A stretch of DNA of 64,000 bases from Rhodospirillales bacterium (GCA_028281785.1 JANQJG010000165.1:1-64000), one strand, 5' to 3'. Counted from the first letter of the stretch, positions 1-8,522 are shown. A program made the numbers and translations. Notes: generated by a model not told the origin, from the letters alone.

Positions 1-28
1 CTGTACTTTTTTTCAATGGTTACAAGGC

Positions 29-205
29 GAAATGGGGGTTTGGGGCGGCCCGGCGCCCCCATTTCAGGTGTTGCCAAATCGCAAGCTTTCGGACCGATCG
101 GGCCGCAAGCTTGCGATTTGAGATTCCGCCTGATCCGGCGTAGCTACCGGATCAGGCGGGAAGTATCTTCAAATCCGCCCGTAGAGCCGCCTCAAGGGCG
201 GATTT
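29..205. repeat. Array of four unlike perfect hairpins
   Basis: Four perfect inverted repeats follow each other with 5-11 bp between them: arms 29-38/56-65 (10 bp), 75-88/107-120 (14 bp), 126-138/147-159 (13 bp) and 171-180/196-205 (10 bp), with loops of 8-18 bases. The stem sequences are unrelated to one another, so this is not a simple tandem repeat. No T-tract follows any stem, which argues against ordinary terminators. No gene is recognised before the minus-strand gene that ends at 812. Confidence 0.75.
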
Positions 206-311
206 GGCCACTCAAAACCGGGGAAAGTACACCGAGCCGAAGGCGAGGGACTTTTTCACGATCAACTATAGCAGGCTGCTGAACGAAGACCAGCTGGTGG
301 CAGCCCCCATG

Positions 312-357
312 CTTCGACTGGGCTCGGCATGAGGGCGTCATCCCGCGCCTGTCGAAG
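312..357. repeat. Short inverted repeat, dispersed-repeat type
   Basis: The arms CTTCGAC (312-318) and GTCGAAG (351-357) enclose a GC-rich loop. The wording resembles the common intergenic repeat carrying 'cttcgac...gtcgaag' ends seen in many proteobacteria. Only one copy was seen here, so the family assignment is from memory. Confidence 0.4.
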
Positions 358-421
358 GAGAGGCCCGGAAATCTGTCAACGATCCATCCGGCCCGAACCG
401 CGAGGTGAGGGGTTCGGGATT

Positions 422-701
422 AAGCCCGGCGCCGGTTCCGTTCACCACAGAGAACACGGAGAACACCGAGGTTACACAGAGGCCTCTCTGGCGCGAGGCA
501 AGGTTAAAGCGCGCGCAGCGCGCGCTCTCCCTTCTCTGTGTCCATCTCTGTGCGCTCTGTGTTCTCTGTGGTTCAAATATCACGGCCCCTACGGGCGCGG
601 AGAGAATGGGTAGGGCAGGGAGCTTCGTTTTCTCTCACTTGCGCCTGGGTTTGGGGCAGGGGCCGGTCAAGCCGCTTTCGGACGCACCGGCCGTCAAATC
701 G
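422..701. repeat. Dispersed 280-bp repeat, copy A
   Basis: Nearly identical to 4549-4819. The core has imperfect inverted ends: ACCACAGAGAACAC near 440 pairs with GTTCTCTGTGGT near 560. Copy A is 9 bp longer than copy B at a GCGC-rich slippage point near 510-530. Frames open through it are chance readings; no protein family is recognisable. It could be a MITE-like or other non-autonomous intergenic element. Confidence 0.85.
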
Positions 702-811
702 CTCGCCGGTCTCAATGAACAGGAAAAGGGCCGCATCGCGCTTCGCCGGACGCCTGGCGGACTGAACCGCCGCAACGCCATCAGAATGGGTCCATATGAA
801 AAAGACATGCT

Positions 812-1420
812 CTATGCCCCGGAAGGGAAGATCGTCTTCATTTCGTTCCACCGCAGCTCCCTGGTTGCGGTCTCGGCCTTGGCGATCGTTTCTTTGAAGC
901 CTTCGGTCTCCCCGAAGGCACGAACCGCCGCCCGATTGACCGCGCTTTCGGCATGAAGCAACTGCTCGAGGAATGCCACGTAGTCATCGCGGCAAAGATA
1001 GGCATTACGCACCATCAGAGCGAAATTCTCACCGTCGACGACGAGCAACCGCCTGTAATGGTCGATAAGAACCTCTATTTCCGCGCGCTGCCTGGCACGA
1101 ATCTCCTTTCTCGTCGGCTCGGCTTCCTCCTCCCACTCGGCAGGTAGCCGGACGGTCAGGGCCTCCTCCTTGGTCAAGCCGCCGATTTCCATATCCCGCG
1201 CCATGTCCAGGGCAAGTCTTTTCGTCAACATGAATTCGCGGACAAACGCCCTCGCGACCTCTTTCAGTTCGCGGGAACTGATCACGTATTGGACCAAAAG
1301 GATCGGGATGAGAATCATCCACACGGATATCAGAGGTTTGTCGACGACCCGATTCGCCACCGCCCAAGCGAAGCCGGTTTCCTGGGAGAGTACGAGTTCG
1401 TATCGCGACTCGACAGACAT
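812..1420 (-). CDS. Conserved membrane-anchored protein, YeiH-operon partner
   Basis: This 202-residue protein has one clear hydrophobic segment around residues 30-48 (VWMILIPILLVQYVI). A charged, mostly helical domain with a KEIRARQRAEIEVLIDHYRR stretch follows. I do not know its function. From memory it resembles a family of short proteins (called NF038143 in some annotations) found beside YeiH-type exporters in sulfur bacteria; this cannot be checked here. It is the last gene of a minus-strand set of three (exporter, small membrane protein, this gene). A repeat element of about 170 bp now separates it from the other two. The ATG at 1420 is the only plausible start. Confidence 0.65.
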   Translation of the reverse strand: MSVESRYELVLSQETGFAWAVANRVVDKPLISVWMILIPILLVQYVISSRELKEVARAFVREFMLTKRLALDMARDMEIGGLTKEEALTVRLPAEWEEEAEPTRKEIRARQRAEIEVLIDHYRRLLVVDGENFALMVRNAYLCRDDYVAFLEQLLHAESAVNRAAVRAFGETEGFKETIAKAETATRELRWNEMKTIFPSGA

Positions 1421-1435
1421 CGTAAAAGCGGCGCT

Positions 1436-1603
1436 AACAGGCTGCTGAAAAACTGCTCGAAATGTCTTGCCTCGTCCTTCGAGACGGCGCTTCGCGCCTC
1501 CTCAGGATGAGGTAAGCCTTTGAAATGATTGACCTCATGCTGAGGAGCGCAGTGTCTCGAAGCACGAGGTCAATCATGGAATCGCCCTTTTCAGCAGCCT
1601 GCT
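1436..1603. repeat. Compound inverted-repeat element (MITE-like)
   Basis: The outer arms are 1436-1451 (AACAGGCTGCTGAAAA) and 1588-1603, which match at 15 of 16 positions as an inverted repeat. Nested inside is a second inverted repeat: cctcgtccttcgagac / gtctcgaagcacgagg ends plus ctcctcaggatgagg / cctcatgctgaggag. The inner part matches a widespread alphaproteobacterial intergenic repeat in style. The right end provides the TAG stop (cta, 1602-1604) of the 110-residue gene beside it. A lone copy of the outer-arm word also occurs near 270-283. Confidence 0.8.
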
Positions 1604-1934
1604 ACGGATTTTTCGGCGGTTTGGCGGGTTGGCCGTCCGACGGGAAGCTGCGTTCGGTACTGTAATCGCGCAGGTGGATGAGGGTGTACTCGATCTCGGC
1701 GATCTTCTCCACCTGACCGTAGAAGATGGCGCCGGTCTCGAGCCCGCTTTCGCGCAGAGCCTTGATCTTCGGGCCCCATCCCTCGATGTCCTCGAGCGCG
1801 GGGGCCAGGAAGACCATCCCGCCCAGCAGGGCGGTGGCGATCAGGAAACTCAACCAGCGGCGCAAAGGGCCACCGGGTGGGCCTTTCGGCCCACCCGGAT
1901 TGTCAGTCCCGCTATTGGTTCGACATGTAGCCAC
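1602..1934 (-). CDS. Small single-TM protein of the YeiH operon
   Basis: This 110-residue protein has a Gly/Pro-rich start, one transmembrane segment at about residues 27-45 (WLSFLIATALLGGMVFLAP), and a soluble tail facing one side of the membrane. It starts with GTG at 1934, 9 bp after the stop of the exporter gene, so the two are almost certainly co-transcribed. The ATG at 1926 is in another frame that stops after four codons, so GTG is preferred. No family is recognised. Its last codons and stop lie in a repeat element, so the original C-terminus may have been altered. Confidence 0.6.
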   Translation of the reverse strand: MATCRTNSGTDNPGGPKGPPGGPLRRWLSFLIATALLGGMVFLAPALEDIEGWGPKIKALRESGLETGAIFYGQVEKIAEIEYTLIHLRDYSTERSFPSDGQPAKPPKNP

Positions 1935-1943
1935 GATAACGGT

Positions 1944-3713
1944 CTACTCCAGGATCCGCGCCGTGATGTCGGGGAACACGACGAAGAACATCAGCCATGC
2001 CACGAACAGCGTGAGGAGCAGGTTGAAGCTCTGTCCCACCACGTAGAGAATGACCGGCTTGCCGCCCTTGAAGTGCACCGCGAGTTCACGGAAGTCGGTG
2101 GACAGGCCGATGCTGACGAAGGCCAGGCAGAAGAACCAGCCCCTGAACTTGTTGGCCCAGGAGAGTATGCCGCCGTCGATCATCACCTTGCCCCAGTCGT
2201 GCCCCATCCCGGAGTAGATGAGCGAGAACACCACGGAAGCGCCGAGGAAGCCCAGAATGAACTTGGGGAAGCGGTTCCAGATTTCGGCCAGGGCCCCGCC
2301 GACGCTCAGGTCCACCTGGCCGGCGGTGCCGGAACGCTCTCTTTCAATCGTCAGCGCCCAGTAGGCGGCGACGCCGAAGGCAATGACGCCGATCAAAATG
2401 TTCTGAATCATCTTGATGGTGGCGGCCGTATACATGGCAACCGGTCCGATGAGTTCGCCGGCGGCAACCACCGAGCCCGTGTTATCGACTGTTCCGCCGA
2501 GCCACGCGCCGGCGAGGACATGGTGCATGCCGACTGAATTGGCAATGGCCGGGAGGACGAAGATCATGACGGCGACGAAGACCATCGACAGGCCGATGGC
2601 CAGGGTCAGTTCCTCCTTCTTCGCCTTACAGGCGGCGGCCGTGGCGATTGCCGCCGAAACGCCGGAGACCGACATGTCGGAAGAGACCGTGATGTTCAAC
2701 TCCTTGGAGGGCATCTTGATGATCTTCTGTCCGAACCAGTAAGTAAAGATGAGCACGATGGGTGTGACCACCCAGGTGACTCCAAGGCCCGGAATGCCGA
2801 TGAGCGCGATCTTGCCGATGAGGATGCGCGCCCCCAGGAGAACCAGGCCGGTCTTGATGAAGTACTCGGTCATCAGCGCCGGTTTCAGCCACGCCGGAGT
2901 TCCTATCGTATTGGCGATGACAAGACCGATGACCAACGCAAAGAGCACATAGGAAAGTCCCAACGCTTTCAATTGCGCCTGTCCGGCCAGGATGTACGCC
3001 AGAACGCCGATGATGAACACCACGGGGAAGCCGATCAGGAATTTTTTGGCGTTCCGCCCCATGAAGGGAACGCCGATGGCGAACAGGAGGCCGATAGCGA
3101 TCATCAGGACGATCATGCTGCCGATGATGTTCTTGGCCTTGGTCGTCGCTTTCTTCTTCGCCTTGCCCTCCGCGGTCTTGGCCGCCCGCCAGGCCGCGAT
3201 CTCGTCCTTGGCCTTGGCATTCAGGTCTTCGCTCTCGAACTGGGCGGCTTCGGCCGCGGATTCCGCCGCCATGGCCGCCGCCAAGGCCGCGGCTGTGGCA
3301 GCCTTGGCCTGGTCGTACTTCTCCTTGTTCGCGTCACGAATGGCGGCGGCGTCTTTTTCGCTCAGGTAGAAGGAATCGATGGGGTTGGACGTCCATGTCC
3401 CCGGTTTGGCGGTAAATCCGAAGAGAGGCTTGATAGGACCGACCTTCGAGGCCTTCAACGTCCCCTTGGCGTCCTCTGCCTTGAAATAGGCGATGGTGCG
3501 GAACGGTGCACGTTCCGATTCCGCCATCATGGTCGTGTTGGACTCTTCGATTTTCGCCATCATGTCTGCTGGCGGGTTGGGGATGATCAGGATCATCGCA
3601 AACACCAACAGGAATGCGCCCAACCAGATCGCCCAGTAGTCTTCTGAACTGATCAGCTTGGGCCACTCTGATTTCTTTTTTACCGTCAAAACTTCGCTAT
3701 TGTTTTCAGCCAT
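1944..3713 (-). CDS. YeiH-family putative sulfate/sulfite exporter
   Basis: This 589-residue protein belongs to the YeiH-type putative sulfate exporter family (PF03601). The membrane core (about residue 205 on) has many hydrophobic segments, including ITVSSDMSVSGVSAAIATAA and the AWLGGTVDNTGSVVAAGELI stretch, which are typical of the family. Ahead of it lies an extra N-terminal part: TM at about 28-46, a periplasmic-like stretch, then an Ala/Lys-rich helical segment (QAKAATAAALAAAMAAESAA). This makes it much longer than the usual ~340-residue YeiH. Transport of sulfate or sulfite is a family prediction, not proven here. It heads a three-gene minus-strand operon. A role in removing oxidised sulfur made by the dsr system in the same window is an inference. 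Confidence 0.8.
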   Translation of the reverse strand: MAENNSEVLTVKKKSEWPKLISSEDYWAIWLGAFLLVFAMILIIPNPPADMMAKIEESNTTMMAESERAPFRTIAYFKAEDAKGTLKASKVGPIKPLFGFTAKPGTWTSNPIDSFYLSEKDAAAIRDANKEKYDQAKAATAAALAAAMAAESAAEAAQFESEDLNAKAKDEIAAWRAAKTAEGKAKKKATTKAKNIIGSMIVLMIAIGLLFAIGVPFMGRNAKKFLIGFPVVFIIGVLAYILAGQAQLKALGLSYVLFALVIGLVIANTIGTPAWLKPALMTEYFIKTGLVLLGARILIGKIALIGIPGLGVTWVVTPIVLIFTYWFGQKIIKMPSKELNITVSSDMSVSGVSAAIATAAACKAKKEELTLAIGLSMVFVAVMIFVLPAIANSVGMHHVLAGAWLGGTVDNTGSVVAAGELIGPVAMYTAATIKMIQNILIGVIAFGVAAYWALTIERERSGTAGQVDLSVGGALAEIWNRFPKFILGFLGASVVFSLIYSGMGHDWGKVMIDGGILSWANKFRGWFFCLAFVSIGLSTDFRELAVHFKGGKPVILYVVGQSFNLLLTLFVAWLMFFVVFPDITARILE

Positions 3714-4548
3714 ATTCTCTCTCCAGTTAAGTCACTTCGGCCGATTTGTTTTTGTTATTGCTTTTACCGCTCTCTCGTTAGCTGGAGGCCCCCTAAGCCC
3801 TCGAGTTCCTTTATCGGAGACGCGTCTCCGAATTCAGTATCCAAAAAAGCCAATGCCGGTTGAGCAAATGCCCCTGCGGTTGATGGGAAAGCTGCTTTAC
3901 ACCGACGGATACGCAAAAAACCAAATACCTCTTCCATTTTCCCGATGCCTGGCCGATCTTTCGCCTGACGCCGGGTGGCGCGCCGTCACTGCACGAGGGC
4001 GCGGCAGTGTGTTTCCCCAATACGACAATCCGGCCAGCTCCCTGTGGCTGTCCAGCTGAATTGTGGAAATGCAAATGACTTGCAGCAGGTTTTCGGTGGT
4101 TCAAATAAAGACGAAGGACGCATTGGCATCTTCGTCGGGCCAAGCCTTCTAAAAACGCGTATTCGTCGCGGCATTTTTTTTGAAAGACCGTTTTTATTTT
4201 CTGTGTTTATAAATAGCCGATGCGCGCCATGCTCACAAGAACGAAATAGACTTAATTCATTAGATTTAAATAATATTAAAGGTATAATGATTCTCATTTT
4301 GTTATGCTTTGATTAATAGAGATAATTGCCGGCCGATGCCAACTAAATGGTTGATTGTGGTTAAACGCCCTAGATGGCTGGGGTTGACGACGCAAAGCGG
4401 TATCTACATTGGATTTGGGAAAGTATTCGGCCCACTCTGTTACACAAAGTATTGGGGCGGGTCGTGAATCTCGGCATGGAAATATCCCAAAAACCCGGGA
4501 GCTTCGTTCTCTCTCCCCTTGCGTTGGGGGTCGGGGCGGGGGCTCGTC
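3714..4548. other. Long intergenic region, AT-rich, no gene seen
   Basis: About 835 bp without a convincing gene. Frames open here have no family character. The part nearest 3713 should hold the promoter of the exporter operon. The stretch 4160-4330 is strikingly AT-rich compared with the rest of the window. Bases 4498-4555 are a degraded partial copy of the terminal part of the 280-bp repeat that also occurs at 4737-4793. Confidence 0.6.
4283..4300. promoter_or_regulatory. Fur-box-like site
   Basis: TATAATGATTCTCATTTT closely resembles classical Fur boxes (GATAATGATTCTCATT type). It sits in an AT-rich island. No gene starts directly beside it, so its target, if any, is unclear. Confidence 0.35.
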
Positions 4549-4819
4549 AAGCCCGGCGCCGGTTCCGTTCACCACAGAGAACACAGAGAACACCGAGGTT
4601 ACACAGAGGCCTCTCTGGCGCGAGGCAAGGTTAAAGCGCGCGCTCTCCCTTCTCTGTGTCCATCTCTGTGCGCTCTGTGTTCTCTGTGGTTCAAATATCA
4701 CGGCCGCTACGGGCGCGGAGAGAATGGGTAGGGCAGGGAGCTTCGTTTTCTCTCACTTGCGCCTGGGTTTGGGGCAGGGGCCGGTCAAGCCGCTGTCAGA
4801 CGCGCCGGCCGTCAAATCG
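4549..4819. repeat. Dispersed 280-bp repeat, copy B (271 bp)
   Basis: Second copy of the element at 422-701, in the same orientation, with only a handful of substitutions and a 9-bp deletion in the GCGC run. It runs into the 3' end of the GNAT gene: its terminal GTCAAATCG contains the TGA stop (tca, 4812-4814) read on the minus strand. Confidence 0.85.
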
Positions 4820-5318
4820 TCCGCGCCATCAGGACCGAGGGGAAGGCCACATCCGGGCCCATGGGAACCGCGATCTCGCGCAGCGCCGAAAAGCCGAGCG
4901 CGGCATAGAACCCGGCCGCGTTGCGGCTTGCATAGCATTCGAACCGCGTCACGCCGGCGGACCGCGCGGCCTCCTCGCAGCGATCATGGATCGCGCGCCC
5001 GATGCCCCGCCCGATCCAATCGGGATGCGTCGCGAAATGGCGGATATGGCCGAGCTGGGGCAAGACCTCTCCCGTTCCCGGCCGCTCCCTTGTCCATCCG
5101 CCGCAGCCGACCATCAGACCGGAACCGGTCTCCGCCACGTAATAGGTCCCCGAGGAGAGCAGGGTTGGGTTCGCCCGCGTCATCAGGGGAAGGGCGCCCT
5201 TCAACACCGCCTCGTCATAGCCGGCGCGCATCAGCACCGGGTAGGAAGCACGGAGCAGCGCCCCCACGGCCCGTCCATCCGCAGGCGTGGCGACTCTCAG
5301 GGTGACTTCCGCCGTCAT
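4812..5318 (-). CDS. GNAT-family N-acetyltransferase
   Basis: This 168-residue GNAT acyltransferase has the acetyl-CoA loop in HFATHPDWIGRGIGRAIHDR (motif A, R-G-x-G-R) and a C-terminal YAALGFSALREIAV motif B. The open frame runs upstream to 5495, but the ATG at 5318 is preceded by AGCGAGGTC as a ribosome site and matches the usual family start, so it was chosen. The substrate cannot be told from sequence. The gene is divergent from the HD-GYP gene, with about 130 bp between them for promoters. The 3' end abuts a dispersed repeat which supplies the stop codon, so the last residues may differ from the ancestral protein. Confidence 0.8.
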   Translation of the reverse strand: MTAEVTLRVATPADGRAVGALLRASYPVLMRAGYDEAVLKGALPLMTRANPTLLSSGTYYVAETGSGLMVGCGGWTRERPGTGEVLPQLGHIRHFATHPDWIGRGIGRAIHDRCEEAARSAGVTRFECYASRNAAGFYAALGFSALREIAVPMGPDVAFPSVLMARTI

Positions 5319-5449
5319 ATGGGGACCTCGCTGCGCCACCGTTCCGCCGCATCGTAACCTCGCGATAACAGTTTGTGACAACTCCGTCATGAAGGCGATA
5401 CCCGGGCGGCATATGCTCCCGCGCTTTACGAACCGGGGGTGCTTCTCCC

Positions 5450-6520
5450 ATGCCAGGAGAACGAGCGGACGTCGCCGTCGTCCATGACGCGTCATTCGAT
5501 CCCAGGGATGTCATCGAGGCGCTGCTTGGGTCTTTCAGTCTCAAGCGCGTGACACTCGACAGCCCCTTGGGGACTGGCCCTCCCCACGCCCGTCTTTGTA
5601 TTCTTTGCGTGAGCCTCACGTCCGACGAGGTGTTTCGTCGGGTCAGGAAGGTGCTCGGACATTGCGGGTGCGAAAGGCTGTTCATCGTCCCCACCCACAA
5701 CAGCGGCGCGATATCCCGCCTGAAGGAGCTGGATATCCTGGACTATCTCGTGCTGCCCGTGGACCCGGACCATCTGCGCCGTCTGGTGAAGGAAGCCCTT
5801 AATCGGCCAGTCGAAAGCGCGTGGGAGGCCTTGCATCCGACGGCGCGAAGGGCGCTCAAGAGCGGGCTGGCCTGCTTCGAGACCTGCTATGCGAAGGTCC
5901 GCGACGGCGAGCCCCTGCCCATGGACGACGTCAAGGCCAGTTGCGACCATATCTGCGCGGCCGCCGAGCTGGGCGGGCTGGACGGTTGGATCGCCGCGCT
6001 CGAGGGTCACCATGACTATTCGTTCCGACACAGCATGTTCGTCTGCGGCGCTCTGGCCTATTTCGCCGGCTCGATCGGCATCCGGGGCGTCGATATCGCG
6101 CAGCTCACCATGGGCGGGCTGCTGCACGACATCGGCAAGATGCAGATCCCCGTGGAGGTGCTGGACAAGACGGCCAAGCTCGAGGCCGGCGAATGGGCGG
6201 TCATGCGCAAGCACCCGGTCTACTCGCGGGAGATCCTGCTCGCCAATGACGGTCTGGACGAGGACACCGTCGCCATGGCCGTCCACCACCATGAAAAACT
6301 CGACGGGTCAGGCTACCCCTACGGTTTGTCGGGCGCGCGGATATCCGACCATGTCAGGCTCGCGGCCATCGCCGACGTCTATTCGGCGCTTATCGACAAG
6401 CGGTCGTACAAGGCGGCCATGACGCCGGAGGCGGCGCTCGACCTGATGGCCGGGTTCAAGGGCCACCTCGACATGGACCTGCTCCGGGCCTTCCGAAGCT
6501 TCGTGCTCGATACGGCGTGA
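5450..6520 (+). CDS. HD-GYP domain protein, likely c-di-GMP phosphodiesterase
   Basis: This 356-residue protein has an N-terminal part (about 1-120) that looks like a degenerate response-regulator receiver. It is followed by an HD-GYP domain from about residue 185. Seen motifs are the metal-binding LLHDIGK, HHHEKLDGSGYP (the GYP signature) and ADVYSALIDKRSYK. Family knowledge: such domains hydrolyse cyclic di-GMP to pGpG or GMP and lower surface attachment or raise motility. No phospho-acceptor Asp context is obvious in the N-terminal part, so control by a kinase is doubtful. It is a stand-alone gene, divergent from the GNAT gene. The upstream part of the window has no other c-di-GMP gene. 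Confidence 0.85.
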   Translation: MPGERADVAVVHDASFDPRDVIEALLGSFSLKRVTLDSPLGTGPPHARLCILCVSLTSDEVFRRVRKVLGHCGCERLFIVPTHNSGAISRLKELDILDYLVLPVDPDHLRRLVKEALNRPVESAWEALHPTARRALKSGLACFETCYAKVRDGEPLPMDDVKASCDHICAAAELGGLDGWIAALEGHHDYSFRHSMFVCGALAYFAGSIGIRGVDIAQLTMGGLLHDIGKMQIPVEVLDKTAKLEAGEWAVMRKHPVYSREILLANDGLDEDTVAMAVHHHEKLDGSGYPYGLSGARISDHVRLAAIADVYSALIDKRSYKAAMTPEAALDLMAGFKGHLDMDLLRAFRSFVLDTA

Positions 6521-6657
6521 CACGCCGGGGCGAAGCCTGTCGTTCCACCCATCAGGCGCGCACCGCGTTCACCTCGGTCCGTGCCCCCGTTTTGATGTGG
6601 CGCCGTACCAGGGATGATCCGGGGTTTCGGGCGCGTTGCCCCGTTTGCAAGGATCCT

Positions 6658-7239
6658 TCAATGGCCCTCGGAAGAGGATCCCGACAGCCTCCCCTTGATG
6701 CGACTTAGCGCAATGGGTGTGATCCCCAGATAGTGCGCCATGTCGACCTGGGTAATGCGCCGGCAAAGAACCGGATTGCCGTCGAGGAAACGCATGTACC
6801 GTTCTTCCGCCGACAAACACAGCAGTTCGTATTCGCGGAGCTCCTTTCTCAGGCCCAACCACTGGAAAAACTGAAAAGCCATTGCCGACAAATCCGGATC
6901 GCTCACACAGGCCGACTCAAACACCTTATAGGGCAAAGGATAGACGACGCTATCCTCAAGGCATGTTGCCGAAAAGGAACTGGGCCGGCCAAGCGACTGC
7001 GACATCCGGGAACCGAACAGGCCCCGATCCATGATGAACGACTTGATCCGCTCTTTTCCCTCCAGTGTGACATAGTGGAGTTTCACTAGCCCTTGTGTCA
7101 TGACGAACACTTCCGACCGGGTTTCCCCCTGGCGGAAGATGTCTCCGCCCTTATTGCAGTGCACGGCCCGGCAGCTGTCGATCAGCCCTTCATGGCCGCA
7201 CAGGGACTTCCAGAAATCTTCGAACGAAAAAAAGCTCAT
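6658..7239 (-). CDS. Crp/Fnr-family transcription regulator
   Basis: This 193-residue protein has an N-terminal cyclic-nucleotide-binding-like beta-roll (GGDIFRQGETRSEVFVMTQG), a linking helix and a short C-terminal helix-turn-helix (ITQVDMAHYLGITPIALSRI). It has no Cys cluster of the FNR type, so it is probably not an oxygen sensor of that kind; the ligand is unknown. It is divergent from the SDR gene with 74 bp between the two starts. That gap holds two palindromes, which suggests it controls itself and the SDR/DUF2141/TVP38 cluster (inference). Confidence 0.85.
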   Translation of the reverse strand: MSFFSFEDFWKSLCGHEGLIDSCRAVHCNKGGDIFRQGETRSEVFVMTQGLVKLHYVTLEGKERIKSFIMDRGLFGSRMSQSLGRPSSFSATCLEDSVVYPLPYKVFESACVSDPDLSAMAFQFFQWLGLRKELREYELLCLSAEERYMRFLDGNPVLCRRITQVDMAHYLGITPIALSRIKGRLSGSSSEGH

Positions 7240-7257
7240 TCATAAACTCGGGTTAAT

Positions 7258-7295
7258 GCCGAGGCGCCCCTCGGCAGCTTAGTACCGGCGGGTAC
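7258..7295. promoter_or_regulatory. Two palindromes in the divergent regulator/SDR gap
   Basis: GTACC-GGCG-GGTAC at 7282-7295 and GCCGAGG...CCTCGGC at 7258-7275 lie in the 74-bp gap between the divergent Crp-like gene and the SDR gene. This is where an autoregulatory operator would be expected. Binding is inferred only from position and symmetry. Confidence 0.45.
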
Positions 7296-7313
7296 ATCCA
7301 TGGGTTTATCGCA

Positions 7314-8051
7314 GTGAGGCTAACAAACAAAACAGTTCTACTGACCGGCGGTACGTCCGGCATTGGATTGATGCTGGTCCAGGAGCTTCACGAAAAAGGC
7401 AACCGGACCGTCGTGATGGGACGTTCCCGGACAAAGCTCGACGATCTGGAAAAGTGCTTCGATACCGTCACCGCCTATCCATGCGATCTGTCGCGGCGCG
7501 GTCAGGTCGAGGAGGCGATGGATCAAATCACCGCCCGGCACCCGGACATTTCGCTGTTGATCAACAACGCGGCGGTTCAGTTCACGCCGACCTTTATCGC
7601 CGACGACTTTGAGTACAGCGGCATCGATGTGGAAATCACGACCAATTTGACGGCACCGTTGTCGATTACTTCGCTGTTTTTGTCGAGCGTACTGCCCCGC
7701 CAAAGCCAGGCAAGGATCGTCAATATATCCTCCGGTCTGGCCTTTTATCCGAAGACAGGCTCGGCGGTTTACTGCGCCACCAAGGCGGCCATTCACAGCG
7801 TTTCTCAAAGTCTCCGTTACCAGTTGGAAAAAACACCGGTGGCGGTGACGGAAGTCATCCTGCCGCTTGTCGATACGCCCATGACACATGGGCGCGGCAG
7901 CGGAAAGCTGAGCGCCAAGGATGCCGCGACGGCCATCATCGAGGGCATCGAAGCGGGTCGAGACGAGATCTATGTCGGCAAGGCGCGCTTCCTGTTGCCG
8001 CTGATGCGCGTCGCACCCGGCATCGTCAAAAGAATGATGAAGAGGTATTGA
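7314..8051 (+). CDS. Short-chain dehydrogenase/reductase (DltE-like)
   Basis: This 245-residue classical SDR has the cofactor loop TGGTSGIG (residues 11-18), LLINNAA, and the catalytic Ser in INISSG-type sequence (VNISSGL) with YCATKAA (Tyr-x3-Lys). The C-terminal part (DEIYVGKARFLLPLMRVAPG) resembles DltE-type SDRs. The substrate is unknown. The start is GTG at 7314; the ATG just upstream at 7300 runs into a stop after five codons. The stop TGA overlaps the ATG of the next gene (TGATG), so the two are translationally coupled. It opens a four-gene plus-strand run: SDR, DUF2141, TVP38, cupin. Confidence 0.85.
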   Translation: MRLTNKTVLLTGGTSGIGLMLVQELHEKGNRTVVMGRSRTKLDDLEKCFDTVTAYPCDLSRRGQVEEAMDQITARHPDISLLINNAAVQFTPTFIADDFEYSGIDVEITTNLTAPLSITSLFLSSVLPRQSQARIVNISSGLAFYPKTGSAVYCATKAAIHSVSQSLRYQLEKTPVAVTEVILPLVDTPMTHGRGSGKLSAKDAATAIIEGIEAGRDEIYVGKARFLLPLMRVAPGIVKRMMKRY

Positions 8052-8515
8052 TGAAGGCTCCCATCCTGTATCGGATCGCCAGCTATGCCGTCGTGACGAC
8101 CGCAATGGTCCTGTCGGCGGGCAATGAAGCGCGGGCGGAAGACTGGCAGTCGATGGTTCTGCGGGTTACGGGGATCGAGGCCGCGCGCGGCGGCCAGATT
8201 CAAGTGTTCGTCTTCCTGCGGGACGGGTTCCCCATAAAACAAGAAAAATCCGTGAGATCCTATGTCCGGCCGGTGGCCGGAGACTCCCTGGAATTTGCCA
8301 TCGAGGTCCCCGCGGACGTACCGTTTGCGATCAAGGTCCATCACGACGAGGACGGCACCGGCACGGTCACCAAGAACTGGACGGGCATATTCCCCGCCGA
8401 GGGGTTCGGGTTTTCCGCCGGTGCGAAGATGGAGCTGTTTCCGCCGACCTTTGCGGACGCCAAAACCACCTGGCCGAGTGGAGGAAACCTCTCCATCGCC
8501 GTCGTCTATCCATGA
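8051..8515 (+). CDS. DUF2141 secreted protein
   Basis: This 154-residue protein has a signal peptide (about residues 1-27, ending near NEARAED). A small domain matching the DUF2141 pattern follows: FVFLRDGFP, VPFAIKVHHDEDGTGTVTKN and FPAEGFGFS. The molecular role of DUF2141 is unknown; the domain is thought to be periplasmic or extracytoplasmic and beta-rich. The start overlaps the SDR stop. The next gene begins 7 bp after its stop, so all three are one transcript. The neighbouring TVP38 membrane protein suggests an envelope-related job (inference). Confidence 0.8.
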   Translation: MKAPILYRIASYAVVTTAMVLSAGNEARAEDWQSMVLRVTGIEAARGGQIQVFVFLRDGFPIKQEKSVRSYVRPVAGDSLEFAIEVPADVPFAIKVHHDEDGTGTVTKNWTGIFPAEGFGFSAGAKMELFPPTFADAKTTWPSGGNLSIAVVYP

Positions 8516-8522
8516 GGTCATC

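Noticed and set aside
405-956. Open frames running through the 280-bp repeat
   Set aside because: They recur identically in both repeat copies and are composed of inverted-repeat sequence; no protein family or ribosome site is visible.
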